Below the pieces are notes generated by a model that was given only the letters and a program-made list of their open reading frames with translations, did not search any database and had not been told where the DNA came from. A DNA stretch of 64,000 bases. It comes from Lomentospora prolificans (Eukaryota > Ascomycota > Sordariomycetes > Microascales > Microascaceae). Positions within the stretch are counted from its first letter, which is position 1. The number at the start of each line of letters is the position of its first letter. Location of the stretch: assembly GCA_029532625.1 (NCBI GenBank), contig JARFXM010000001.1, forward strand, positions 186,001-250,000. Reading direction: 5' to 3'. The position numbers and the translations under genes are program-made. Positions 21,695 to 32,700 of this stretch are shown here, in pieces.

Positions 21695-24399
21695 ATGGCG
21701 CAGGACCCATGTCGCTGCCTTGACCTGGAGCGCCGCATCCAGGTTCTGGAATCGGCCCTGCTAGAGCTCCAAATTGTATGTCGCCAATATGTTACCGCAA
21801 GGTCCACGTGGGAAATCTATAATGCGCATCACCATCATCTAACCTAAATGTTGCGCAGAAAGTGACTGGTCTAGCTACACCCAACGATTCAGTTGTGGAG
21901 AATGAACAAAATGCACAAGATGTGGTTGAGCAGGCAGAAAACGGCGAATCCTCCAAGGAAGCGGAGGATCAGGAAAACGATGGCCCTGCTGATGAACAAC
22001 CCTCCGACACCAAGGTGGATTCTGGCCGCAAGCACATCCAGTTTATCCAGATAACTTACGACGAGAACGACTTGAAGGTGGAGAAGGAGGTCGAGGAGGA
22101 AACCGCTGTCAAGGGCGTCGATTCTAACGCCCAAGATTCTGATGGGTTCAAGATGATAGTGAAATATGACGTTCGCAATCAAGAGACCGGTATCCAGCTC
22201 GTGGACGAAGGTCTCCGGAGTCTCATCATGCTTGCGACTAGGAAGCTTCGACCGACTACCGACGACACCTTTGAGACTTTGTGGAGCCCTTTCTGTGACT
22301 TCATCTACTGCTGGAAGGAATTAAACGACCTTGCCTCCATGGATCCAAACACTCCCATCGTAAAGGAGCTTCACGAGAAGATTGCAAATACAACAGCAGA
22401 CTCCCACCCTTACGGAACCTATATCCGGAGCCTTTACCTTTTGAAGGATGAGAATCGACTCAACGACACTATTGAATGTGTTAGGAAGCTGTTGACTGTT
22501 GTCAAGGAAGCACCTGTGATGCAGCCGTACTTCCGCGGCGACGAGACCCCATTCGGAGGCTCTCGAAAGGTTGGCTGGCCTTGGATTTGGACCGTCTTCG
22601 TTCCGGGTGACCTTGTCATCTACAAGAACCCTGAAGATCCCAGCCAGGACCAAATCATGCTCGTGCGATGGGAGAATCAAATTGAATACATTCTCGCTAA
22701 TGACACAGAAGGTGACGAATACTATGTCAAGTGCTGGGCCTACGACTGGGACCCGATCGGTCGCGTGTTCAAGCTAGTTGCCTTCGATATCCCTATACCT
22801 TATTTCCATACGCCTAAAAATATCACTAGCCTAGATGTCTTCCCCATCTCCTACCTGGACCCCCAAGAGAGGGAAAGTCGTCTCAAGGCTCTCACTAGCC
22901 GTGGTCGGACCTTCCACGATATCTGCACTAAGGCCGAGAGGTTCAACTATACCGGCCTCATCACTCCTAGTCCTCCCAAGGCAAGTTCAGTCAGGAATTA
23001 CCATTTTCGCAAAAGATGTAATGCTAACAGTCTCCAAGCAACCCTCCGATGGATCATCAAATCACCGTAGACCCGAAAATGGAGCAATCACTGTAAGTCA
23101 TCTCCTCACCCCCGCCTCATCAACGGTACACTCTTGTTTTAACCATGGCCATCACAATAGGGAAAGAACGAATCTGTCATGGTCGACTTCGAAGCGTATC
23201 TCCAGTCATGCTGGACAAGGTTCTCCCGCATTCCCATTGGCGATCTCATCATCGCCAACACCCAGCCTTACAGCAGTGCCCTCAACAAAGAAAACGATGC
23301 CCTGCAAAGCAACCAACGCGCCCATTATCACATGTGCAAACCCGAATCTGAAGACAATAAGTGGGAGGAAGAGCAATTCTTGCTGCTTCCGGGTAGGGTT
23401 GTCGGTTACCAGCTCAAGGCCAAGAGATGGTGCGAACTGCAGGTTGTAGGCTTGGAGAGAATCCCGGCCGAGATGCAGCAGAACGACTCCGCGTTCAATC
23501 AGCTTCAGCTCGAGAAGAAGAGCAAAGATATGATCAAGTCGTTGATTGAGAGCCATAAGACCCGTGCTAGCCGCGGTACGAGGCAGATTATGGCCGACTT
23601 TATCGAAAACAAGGGTGATGGTCTCGTCATTCTTCTTCATGGTGAGCCTGGCACCGGCAAGACGTTTACTGCGGAGAGTCTTGCAAAGGCTACGGGTCGA
23701 GCTCTGTATCCAATCGGGCCTTCAGACATCGGCACGGATCCTAATTACATCGAGAGCAAGCTCGAGGATCACTTCCGCTTGGCATCCAAATGGAATGCCA
23801 TCATGTTGTTGTGAGTGGCCTAAGAGTTAACCCAAATTCCCGCATGGGAATATTATGTCAAAAACACTGTACTGACGGCGGAAAAAAAAACTATTAGCGA
23901 TGAGGCGGATGTCTTCCTTGAGCAGCGACGTGGCAATGACACCTCTCTTGACCGAAACGCTGCTGTGTCGATCCTTCTTCGTGTCCTCGAGTACTACGAC
24001 GGCATCCTCATGCTAACGACCAATCGTATCCGAGCAATTGACAACGCCATCATTTCCCGAGTTACCCTCGCTGTTCTCTACCAAAAGATTGACGAGAAGA
24101 GAATTTTCAAGAGCTTTGTCAGTCAAATTAAGGATGAGAGTAACAAGAGAAAGCTTGAGAGATGGCTGGAGGACGATGAATGGCAAGATGACTTTACTAG
24201 GTCGCCACTCCTTGACCTCAATGGAAGACAGATCAGGAATGTTCTCATGGCAACCGCTAGTCTCGCACAGGAACGGCACGGAGGAAAGATCCAGATCTCC
24301 GACCTGCATAATATTCTTCATATTGTTACAAGATTCCAGAGGCAGTCTAAACAATGGCAGGACGAGAGCACGAAGCGGGCCGGTTTGAATGATGCTTAA
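21695..24399 (+). CDS. AAA+ ATPase with N-terminal DUF7025-like domain
   Basis: Five exons, 21695-21775, 21859-22980, 23039-23092, 23161-23810 and 23898-24399, give 802 residues. The second intron (22981-23038) has a GC donor (AAG|GCAAGT) with a normal branch and acceptor; the other three are GT-AG. A short coiled-coil-like start is followed by an acidic linker, then a DUF7025-like block (RPYFRGDE-like region, IPIPYF, RGRTFHDI) at about 150-390. The ATPase has Walker A GEPGTGKT at 580-587, Walker B with Asp637-Glu638, and sensor-1 Asn in LTTNR. This architecture is common in filamentous ascomycetes and is usually described as an AAA family ATPase of unknown role; its C-terminal half resembles Bcs1/CDC48-like modules. 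It is head-to-head with an NLR-like gene. Confidence 0.9.
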
Positions 24400-25130
24400 G
24401 GAAGAGCAATAACATATAAAAAGTAGTTTAGTCAAATAGAAGACGCATATGTCTTGCTCAGAACACCGTGGACATATCAAGGCCCAAGAAACATGCACCA
24501 ACCCCGAGAATCCTTTGATGGGTATTATGCAAAGACTGGCAAGTTGTCTCCAAATCCTTCAGCATAGGTTCTTACATAATCGACCAAGTATTGAAGGGGA
24601 GCATTTGGACCCTGGCAACCGTTGTGCATTCTGTTAGACCAAAAATGGGATAGGGGAATATTCTCTATCCATTAGAGATCTTAAAGATGCGTATAACCTG
24701 TCGACACATTCCCACCTCGTAACTAGTCAACATCGCCTCTCTGCAGTATTGAATCGTGTGTGGAGAGCATACGACTCTCCGTAACCGAAGCACTATCAGC
24801 AGATACGTCGTCTGACGCTCCAGAAGTCGTACTTCGATGGGGATCCCTCCCCATGGAACAATACCTAATTGTAAGCTAACCTGACGATCAGTCAGCCGCA
24901 ACCCGAATGTTAACATCGCTAAAAGTGCGCGAGGCTGATGTACTACGATTCTATGAATAATAGCGCAAGTGGGATTGGCCCTTGACCGATAGAAATGACG
25001 AACAGCGCGCAAAGCTTGTCCACGATTTCATAAATGAGGACTTCCTTGAACCCGATGTTGCAATGGAGGAGAACCCCATAGCTGGTTTCCGAGAACCAAA
25101 TGGGCAAGAGGTTGAGGTGATCCTTGCGCC
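24400..25130. other. Intergenic, nothing firm
   Basis: 3' flank of the ATPase and 5' flank of the next locus. An open plus-strand frame without ATG runs from 24982 into the next locus; it may be a remnant of an upstream exon, but no family is recognised. Confidence 0.35.
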
Positions 25131-25713
25131 ATGGCGGCCGGAAAAGCTTCACAAACTGCCCTTAAACACTGGAAAGATCACCCTCCTGATGGATTCTATT
25201 TCTTACGCACCTATTATGACGGAGGGACGGAAGACGACGACAGAGTCCACAACTGGATCAACCAGGACCCCTGCGAAGGCATCGAGCTGGACCCAGATGA
25301 CAAGTGGTGGATCGTCTTGGATGATGCTGAAGGTCCTTAACTTTGGAGACGACCGGCAATGCGTCTATGAAAATTTACCCGAAATGGCTACTCCTTCTCC
25401 TCGCCGCGGGTTCACTTGTGAAGGTGCCCGCCTCGTTCGGGACTTCGTGACAATGCACGGTGAGGCGGATGAGGACGATTATGAGGACGGTATCTGTTCC
25501 CACGTTGCAATGGGGCATGCTTGGCTTCTCGTTCTCGACACGGAAGAATTCGAAACAGAAGAGCTTGGTCTACTATTCCGGGATAAGAGAGGCAACACAG
25601 TCAAGGACTCATTGATTCGGTCGGGTCAACTGCAGGAGCTTTTCATTTACAACTTCCGTGGAGCGCTAACAGAGTCACATTACTGGCAAGATGCCGCACT
25701 TGGGAAAAAGTAA
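25131..25713 (+). pseudogene. Acidic protein gene with a frame shift (DUF6924-like tail)
   Basis: An ATG at 25131 opens a frame rich in Asp, Trp and Tyr (WKDHPPDGFYFLRTYY ... DDKWWIVLDDAEGP) that stops at 25340. The protein then seems to continue in the next frame (NFGDDRQCVYENL) to the stop at 25713, ending with a stretch typical of a small fungal domain (HAWLLVLDTEEF ... LFRDKRGNTV ... HYWQDAALG) that I associate with DUF6924. No intron of plausible size reconciles the frames: the only GT...AG pair near the break is 16 nt. Either one base is missing or extra in the genome, or the assembly is wrong here. The coding-like composition on both sides argues for one gene of about 190 residues. Confidence 0.5.
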
Positions 25714-25955
25714 TGACCGGGGGGAAGATCATGCGCGGGCTACTCCTCTTACTTAGGCAGACTAGCACCGGAACTACTGCAAAGACAGTATAATTTTTTC
25801 CAAAGTAGGATGAATACAACTCGTATCATTAAGTATTAACTTCGACGTTCTTACCAGAGACTCCTGCCTTAGCCATGATGCTTGCGAAAAATGAACTTCG
25901 ATCAAAGTGAAACAGTTGGAGGAAGAGAAGAAAAAAGTGAATACGGCTCTCAGAA

Positions 25956-27783
25956 CTATTGACCATGATGATGGGCATCGTCTGTCGTTGTGCTTGGCAG
26001 GATCTGGGTTTCCGCTGACTGAGGAGGTGGGGATTGACTCTGAAATTCCTGGGGCGGGAAAGGTGAGCGTAGACGCTGGATTCCCTCAGTCTGGGGAGGT
26101 GGCGATCCGGAGAGATGGCCCTCTCCAAGCATCTCATGTAGCTGCGCAGCATAGTCGTAGGTAACATGTACCGGAAGCTCCTCCGGCTTCTGGTTTACGG
26201 CGATGGCTTCAAACTTAGGCTCTGACCCAGGGCCGTAGCCATAGGACTGTCCCGACACGCAAGGTACCTGACCCAGTTGAGGAGTCCCATAGGCCATGTC
26301 ACCAGGGCGAGGAGAGCCTCCATAGTAGGTAGAGGAAGAGGCCGTCGCGGCGGCAATTGCAGCAGCAGCATGCTCCTTGTGGCGCTTCTGACGCCGCCTG
26401 AAGTGAACTATCACGCCAACAATACCCGCCAGCGCGAACACACCGAAGAAACCGCCGACAGCGATCCCCGCCTTTCCGCCGTCTGAAAGGGAATTCTTAG
26501 ACTTGATCTTAGTCGGCACCGGCTCTGCCGAGGACCACGTGTTGTCTTCGAAGATGGCCTGGGTAAGCTTGCCTTCCACCATGTAGAAGATGCGAACGTG
26601 TCCACCTTCGGTATCCAGCCATGCTGCAAAGCCGAAGTTGGCATTTTCGTCGTCGGCAAGGGGCCATTTGCCTTCGTCTTGGCTGGCAGCATTCCTCCAC
26701 ACGCCTGAGTCGATAGGTTCTTCCTCGTTGGTGCCTGCTTGTGGTGTTGGAAAGCTGTCAAGTTGGTGGATGGCGCGGTCTGTGCCGATGTAATAGATAG
26801 ATCGTGACCTCTGTCCTATAGCTACGCCAATATTTCCAGGGTTGCCGTCCCAGCCCACAAGCTCTGTTGAGCCACCAGGCTCCCGGTCAGATACACCGTA
26901 GCTAGTTCTGTTGGATGTGTTCGTGACATTGAAAGATGACAGCGATGTCGGGAACGTATCTTATAATGACGGTTAACAAGGGTTATCGAGCCATGTTAGG
27001 AAAGCACGGTAAACGTACCGACATACCAGACACCATCTGGGTCAAGCTTAGTCTCCTCCATGTTTTTGTCATCCTTGGGCGTGATTATGGTGATCTCGTT
27101 TGAATTGCCAGTGCGACTCCCTATCCCCATCGCAGTGTTGGTCCTACCCTGGTCAGGGTTGATGATCTTCTCATATCTCCAGTCGCGGTCATTCGTAAAC
27201 ATAAGCGAATGGATTTCGTTTTGGTCACTGTGCACATAGACACGGATACCATCTGTCTCACCCAGCAGAGCGGCCCCCACACCGGAGTCCTTGTTCAGCT
27301 TCACACTGCTGGGAAGTTCGTCAGATATAACATCGTCCTTTTCCAGCTCAAACTTGCCGGTGTCGGCATTGCATCGATATCGACCGTGCGCGAGGGTATT
27401 GAACTCGTCAAAGTACCAGACTAGTGCCTAACGCGCTCGTGATTAGGTCTTGCATTACAGGAGGGTGACTGGGCCACTAAGAGTTTTAGGTAGCTTACCC
27501 AGGTCGTCTTTCCATCCCACCAGCCAGCTCCTGCCAAGGCAGTGCCGCTGCGAGGCTTACTTTTAACGGGGAGCTTCAATGGCTCTTCGATTGGGAAAAC
27601 AACATCGTACCCCCGATTGCAGTAGCTGTAGTGGAGATCAAGACTTTCCGGGTCTTGAACAAGAACCTGGACACCCGTGTTTGGCCACCATGCTGTCATG
27701 GATACTGCCAGTGAAGGCGTTATCCATGACAACGAAAGTAAAAGCAAAACGCGAACTATTATAGAACGGTGTGTTTGCGTCAT
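25956..27783 (-). CDS. Membrane-anchored fucose-lectin-like beta-propeller protein
   Basis: Exons 27783-27499, 27427-27019 and 26959-25956, with introns of 71 and 59 nt, give 565 residues. Residues 1-26 form a signal peptide (VRVLLLLSLSWITPSLA). Residues of about 30-380 hold repeated blades with the pattern of fungal fucose-specific lectins (PF07938-like): WYFDEFNTLAHGRY, IRVYVHSDQNEIHSL, SIYYIGTDRAIHQL, VRIFYMVEGKLTQA. A transmembrane helix follows at about 395-417 (AVGGFFGVFALAGIVGVIV) with a basic stop-transfer HFRRRQKRHK. The tail of about 145 residues is Pro/Gly/Gln-rich and ends in a His run. The layout suggests a surface glycan binder with a cytosolic tail, a form different from the soluble lectins of this family. 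Ligand binding is inferred only. Confidence 0.8.
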
Positions 27784-29334
27784 GGCGATGTGGGATAAGG
27801 AGCTTGGGATTCCCGGGAACTATGGAATGGGAGGACAAAGAAGAGAATTTGCATCGCCCCATGAATGAGATTGCGGCCGACCTTTTGTAGAGCCCAACAG
27901 ATATCTAGCCAGGCATGGTGGGTTGGGGGGGGGGGGGGGGGGGCGTCTTCGCTCATGCCAGGCTTTGAGGTTAGCTCGAGGCTCCAGCTGATCTGCAAGC
28001 TGCAATCCTCCAGCTACTATTACTGTCTAATACCGTTTGAAAGTGTCTCGCGAGGCGGAGAAGGGATAGAAGCTCTCTATTCTCTGCTATGGCGTTAGGG
28101 TAAAATTCCTCCCTTGCTTCGTAACAGACGGAGCGCCCATGTGCACAGGACACAGTTAGGAGTGCTGTGCGACCCCTGTCGAGAGGGCGATCCGGAACCC
28201 TTTCCGGCCCACTCGAGGAACCCAGGGGAAGAAACAGCGGTCATTTACGAAGGTATACGAACCAGCCTTTGGGACATCTGAGCGGAATACGTGCTGTTGT
28301 GGTGTTGGCAGAGGAATGCGCCTTTGCAGAGCCCGCGATGCACAACATGCTCAATATTGGGTTTGAGGCAATGGGCTTGATCCGAGGCTCCGAGCCTGGT
28401 CGACAGCAGCACCCATTTCATCTATTATAAGCAAGAGCCAGCTCACTAGCCGCGTTAAGCCCACTTTAAGCCTCCATCGTTGGAATAGTATGCAATGCAT
28501 CAAAAATATGCCTCTCTTGTGCCTATTCTTGGGATGATTTACGATCACCTCGGCTTATTTACGAATATTCGAGCTCAGCGGATTGCATGGTGGTGGCGAT
28601 GCAAACACATTGCCAAGATTTTCCTATCCCGTACGAGTCACCGGTCAGCAGTCTTTATCTGACGTTACTGGCGCTTCTTCCCTCAACTGCATGACGCTCT
28701 CTTCGCACAACTGCAGATGGCGCTGGGATCGGCAGCTGATTGGACTTGGAATCATGACCTGTCGCCTGAGAGGAACACCAGGCTCTACTAACCTGAAAGG
28801 GTCTTGCGGGGTATTTTGGGCAGGGAGAGAAAGTCCAAGCTTTTTCTTTTCTTTTGATGGCTTGGAACTTGGGAGGCAAGGGGGTTTGACGGGCAGACTT
28901 CGGCCCATCGCCATGTTTCTTTGGAATGTGGTAATCCCTCGTCTTCTTCTTTGCCTCGGCATTATTCTAGATTCAACTAGATTCAAAGGCTGTTATGGCT
29001 TATGAAATGACATTATATGAGCTGTGGCTCGTTGCGTTGGTCTTCAGTGAGGAAATGACAAGTTGGGAGCCCAGCCTTGTCGAACGGAGATATGCCCACT
29101 GGCAAGGGTGGTGTCCTACTTCTCCGCGGCGCTTTGGTAACCTACTAATTGACGAGCCGGGAGGGTGACAAAAGGCTAGCCCATAACTCCTTTTGCCCGT
29201 ATTTGCCATCGATCCTCAACCTCTCTTGTTCATCAGCCATGCTGCCGCTCCCCGCAGATTAAACAGGATCCATTAAGGCTGCTACCTCTCTCTTCAGTAC
29301 TCTGTTAGCGCCTGTTCATAGAGAATTAGCATGT
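27784..29334. other. Intergenic, nothing recognised
   Basis: 1.5 kb including the promoter of the lectin-like gene. It holds a G19 tract but no conserved protein or RNA signal. Confidence 0.45.
27925..27943. repeat. G19 homopolymer
   Basis: Nineteen G in a row, 142 nt upstream of the lectin-like gene. Run length is likely unstable and error-prone in assembly. Confidence 0.9.
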
Positions 29335-31300
29335 CTAGACATCTAAGGATAAGAGTAAGAGATACCGCCAACCGAAACTTGAGGGTTGTGGGAAACCCGC
29401 ACAGATCGTGGCGTAGTAGTCCTTTTCTCGGAAGCAGGCATATATCCGAATCGGCTTCATATGATCTGACATTTTCTGCTGAAATGATACTTCCCTTTTA
29501 ACCCTCAGGTTCTCGTCCCAGTTGAACATCTGGCGCTCCTCGCCCTTAATGCGAATGCGGTTTGTTCTGGCTATTACCGTTCTGAGGGCCGCTCCAGAGG
29601 GCGACAAAAGGCAGCATATCCAACCCTGGATCAGTGCTGCATCTTCGTGAACCTTTAACAATGTCATCTCAAAAGAGTAGAGGGACGCTCACAGACGCGT
29701 AGTCATTAGTTCGAGCAAATCAGAGCTGATACTGGCGTCTGAAGAGGGCATGACTGGGGCAAACCCGCCCAGCGTCCCGACGAAAGGGAATTTTGCATCC
29801 CTAACCAGAGACTCCATAGAGGCAATATTAGTCTTAAGGTCGTCTAACCCGGGTTCGCGTGCGTCATCGAACTCGACTGTCAGGCGCTCCGCTGTGGAGA
29901 GCAGGATTGAGCCATTCGCCTCTAGATTTCTCCTAAAACTGTTCCGTTCATCTTGTCCATTCAGCTTTGGCTAATATAGGTCTGAGAAGAGCCTAGAGAG
30001 CCAACTTGAAAGCCATTCTGACGGCGTCGAGGCTGATTTCTCGGAGTGGCCACAGCCTACGGATAGCAGCATGTCAAACGTCGGGTTAATATTCCATACG
30101 ATTTGGGGTTCTTCGGCGGCGATCCGGATCGGATTGTTGGCCTAGAGACCTCCATCTCTGCATTGCCAACCATCGTTGTCTTTCTGTTCAAAGGAAAGAG
30201 GGGTTGCTGAGGTGTATCTCGCCCTAACCGATAGAGCAACGGTTACTCGTATGTGTAAAGGGATTGGGTAAGTCTACTGAGCGACTACCGTCCGACTTAC
30301 GCTGCCCAAGTGTAGATATTTGAAGTCAAGTACTTCTCCCCACAGCCTGGGTTCTAATTGGCAACTAACCGCGATATCTGACCGGCTGTTGTGGTTATTT
30401 CTACCCTTGTCATATTTTCTGTGTGTCTAAACATTTGTCTGGAACCGCAATCTTCTTTCAAAGCGCTTTTGAACGGTTCTGTGCGGTAAAGAAACCCGCG
30501 ATGTAGCGTGCTAAACTCCGAAGCAACTGGTTTTTTGAGAGGCTTAAGCTTCAAGCCTGTCCGATATATTTTCTTGTTCTGGTAAGAGTCCAGAAAATAT
30601 CTCACGGTGAACCCGTGCACCCCAAGGGCCAACGCGATAGTACCACCTATTGAATGCGGCATTAGTATAAGAGTTCTTCGCAGCAGTGCGCCAACGCCGA
30701 CTGATTAAACTATCCCGAGACACTGCCAGCCATGAGGTCAAAAAACTCTCCCAGAGCAATATCGAGATCCAGCATGTCTTCCAGGCAGACAAGAATAGAC
30801 AGCTGGATAAAGTCACGTACGCCACCGCCGTTCGAGTGACATGATACGCACTCCGCTAGATCCGGTTGGTATTCGGTTTGACATGGCCAAGTATCTTCTT
30901 CCCCAGAACAGCAAAGAATACATGAGTTGTGCACGGCGATCCGGGGGTACCGCGATTCTGGATGAGAGTCATCAAACTCGCGAATACAGTTGAAGCAAAT
31001 TGCATGACCACACGGCAGCCCGTATTCTGGTCGACCTAGAAGACAGGCGTAACATATGCTAGTTCGAATGGTCATTTGGTTTCCGGTTCCGTAAGAACGG
31101 ACGTTAAACTAGGCCATTATTTTAGAAGTCAACGTCTTAGTCCAAAGGTCCCTTGTGGGAATATATCCTGAAAACAGTTCAGGAAAAGTCACCTGGCGAC
31201 GGCACAGATTGAAGTCGAATGGATCATTAGCCCCCGACATAAGGTGCTTGAAAGTGTAGTCGAAAAGCATTGATAGTTGTTGAGTGTCCAAGCGCGACAA
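29335..31300 (-). pseudogene. Decayed RING-finger patatin-like phospholipase
   Basis: Pieces of one gene lie in order. A RING-like finger (CYACLLGRPEYGLPCGHAIC, 31057-30998) comes first, then the start of the patatin domain (EFFDLMAG near 30740), GGTIALALGVHGFTVR after an intron, and RYTSATPLSF with DGGL-stop-ANNPIRIAAEE near 30140. A C-terminal tail runs to about 29335. The damage is multiple. A TAG at 31109-31111 is in frame with the finger exon. The oxyanion-loop motif reads VRIMSLDGGGVR only if a missing base near 30853 and an extra base near 30831 are allowed for. The nucleophile elbow GxSxG is gone. A TAG at 30142-30144 stands between the catalytic Asp-Gly-Gly and Asn-Asn-Pro, where the family usually has Trp. 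Intact members are large proteins thought to act as lipid acyl hydrolases in fungal recognition or defence. Confidence 0.8.
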
Positions 31301-32700
31301 AGCATTGCTCCTCGCTTCTTGAACTCATCTTGCATCCAAATTAACTCGGGTTCTCAACCGACCGACTTATTTTACTATAACTTCGGAGCTGCCTAGAGTC
31401 TGGTAACCCTTTAACGGAGTATAGTGGACGTGGACGCTTGATTATGTCCGGAGAAAAAGTTCATGCATCGTTTTGCTTTTATGCTAGGTGAGTTGTAAGT
31501 AGAAGATATACAGAGGCGGAGGGAATCGGAAGAAATTCTCATACTTTTCTGGCTATCTCCTGGATGGCTAACTTCCGCTTATAAGGTGCTCAACTGAATT
31601 GAAAAACTCCCTTGTGACTGATGCGGCATCACCAAATACCCAGTCCTTATTTTCGATGGATGGTCCATTCAGTAGGATGATCAAAGCAGGAAGTGAGGAT
31701 TGGTTAACGGTGCTCTGGGCGCCTACTAAACTCCATTGGAACAATTTCATGGGGGAATCTGAATCTGCCCATGTCTTGGGGTTCAGGTGACCATGGAGAT
31801 GTCGCTAAATATGTAATAATAAAGGGAACGGGGGTATAGTGTCATGGGCATGGCACTGCCTAGCGATCAATTGGCCTCCCTGTCCCAGACTCTAGAAATA
31901 TTGCTTCCGGGCACCGTCCAGAGAGTTTGCCCTGTCTAATCTCCATCGCGCACACACACGTCAGCTCTTATTTGTCTGACTTTCGGCGTGAAGCGGATTC
32001 GTTGAAGTCGCCGAGCGCTCACTCTCGCCACCTTCCGAAGATGAAGTCCAAGGAAGATGAAGTTCAAGGCAGAGATACGGAGTTTTGTTCAGGAAGGCAC
32101 CCCATGGTTATATAAAACATAATCTCTTGGGCCTCAAAACCACTTTGCCGTTTTCCGGTCTCTACCCGCACACACCATAAGACGCATATCCGTACTCTGA
32201 ATTGATATTGAGGCTCTTGGTAGTCTGGCGCGGAACATGGTGCAACTCATAGAGTATTGCATCCCCACAAAATAGATGGCCTGTACGACTATTACATGTG
32301 GGTGCCAGCACGATGCGCGATCTTAGTTCACCGTTTTTTGTTGGAAGAGACGGCACTCAAGTACCGTCCACCCCGCCAGATCGCGACAAACTTGAATGAG
32401 CTAAGTTTAATTGTGCCGTTCCTAGGCAGCGATTCTTTCATATATCTATTACCTTTGACAGTGATGAAGTCATCTCAGTTTCCTCGCAGTGTCGTGCCAA
32501 GATCATAAAACGCTCAGAGTCCTTGGTTAATAGCTACATCTCGATTGGGCTTCAATTCCATGCCCCTAAGGCACGATAGTTTCGGGTTTGATGCACAACA
32601 AAATTGCCACTATGCGCTTGGGACAGGAAACTAAGTTATATATATATCAAAGTAGCAATTCTTACCAACTGGTAGTGTCTCGAAACTGGCATAACTGGCA
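31301..32700. other. Intergenic, nothing recognised
   Basis: 1.4 kb between the patatin relic and the 3' end of the GMC gene. It may once have held the missing 5' part of the patatin gene; no motif supports it. Confidence 0.4.

Noticed and set aside
25245..25348. Intron to repair the frame in the DUF6924-like gene
   Set aside because: The donor-acceptor pairs tested either have the wrong length phase or leave a 16-nt intron, too short for fungal splicing.
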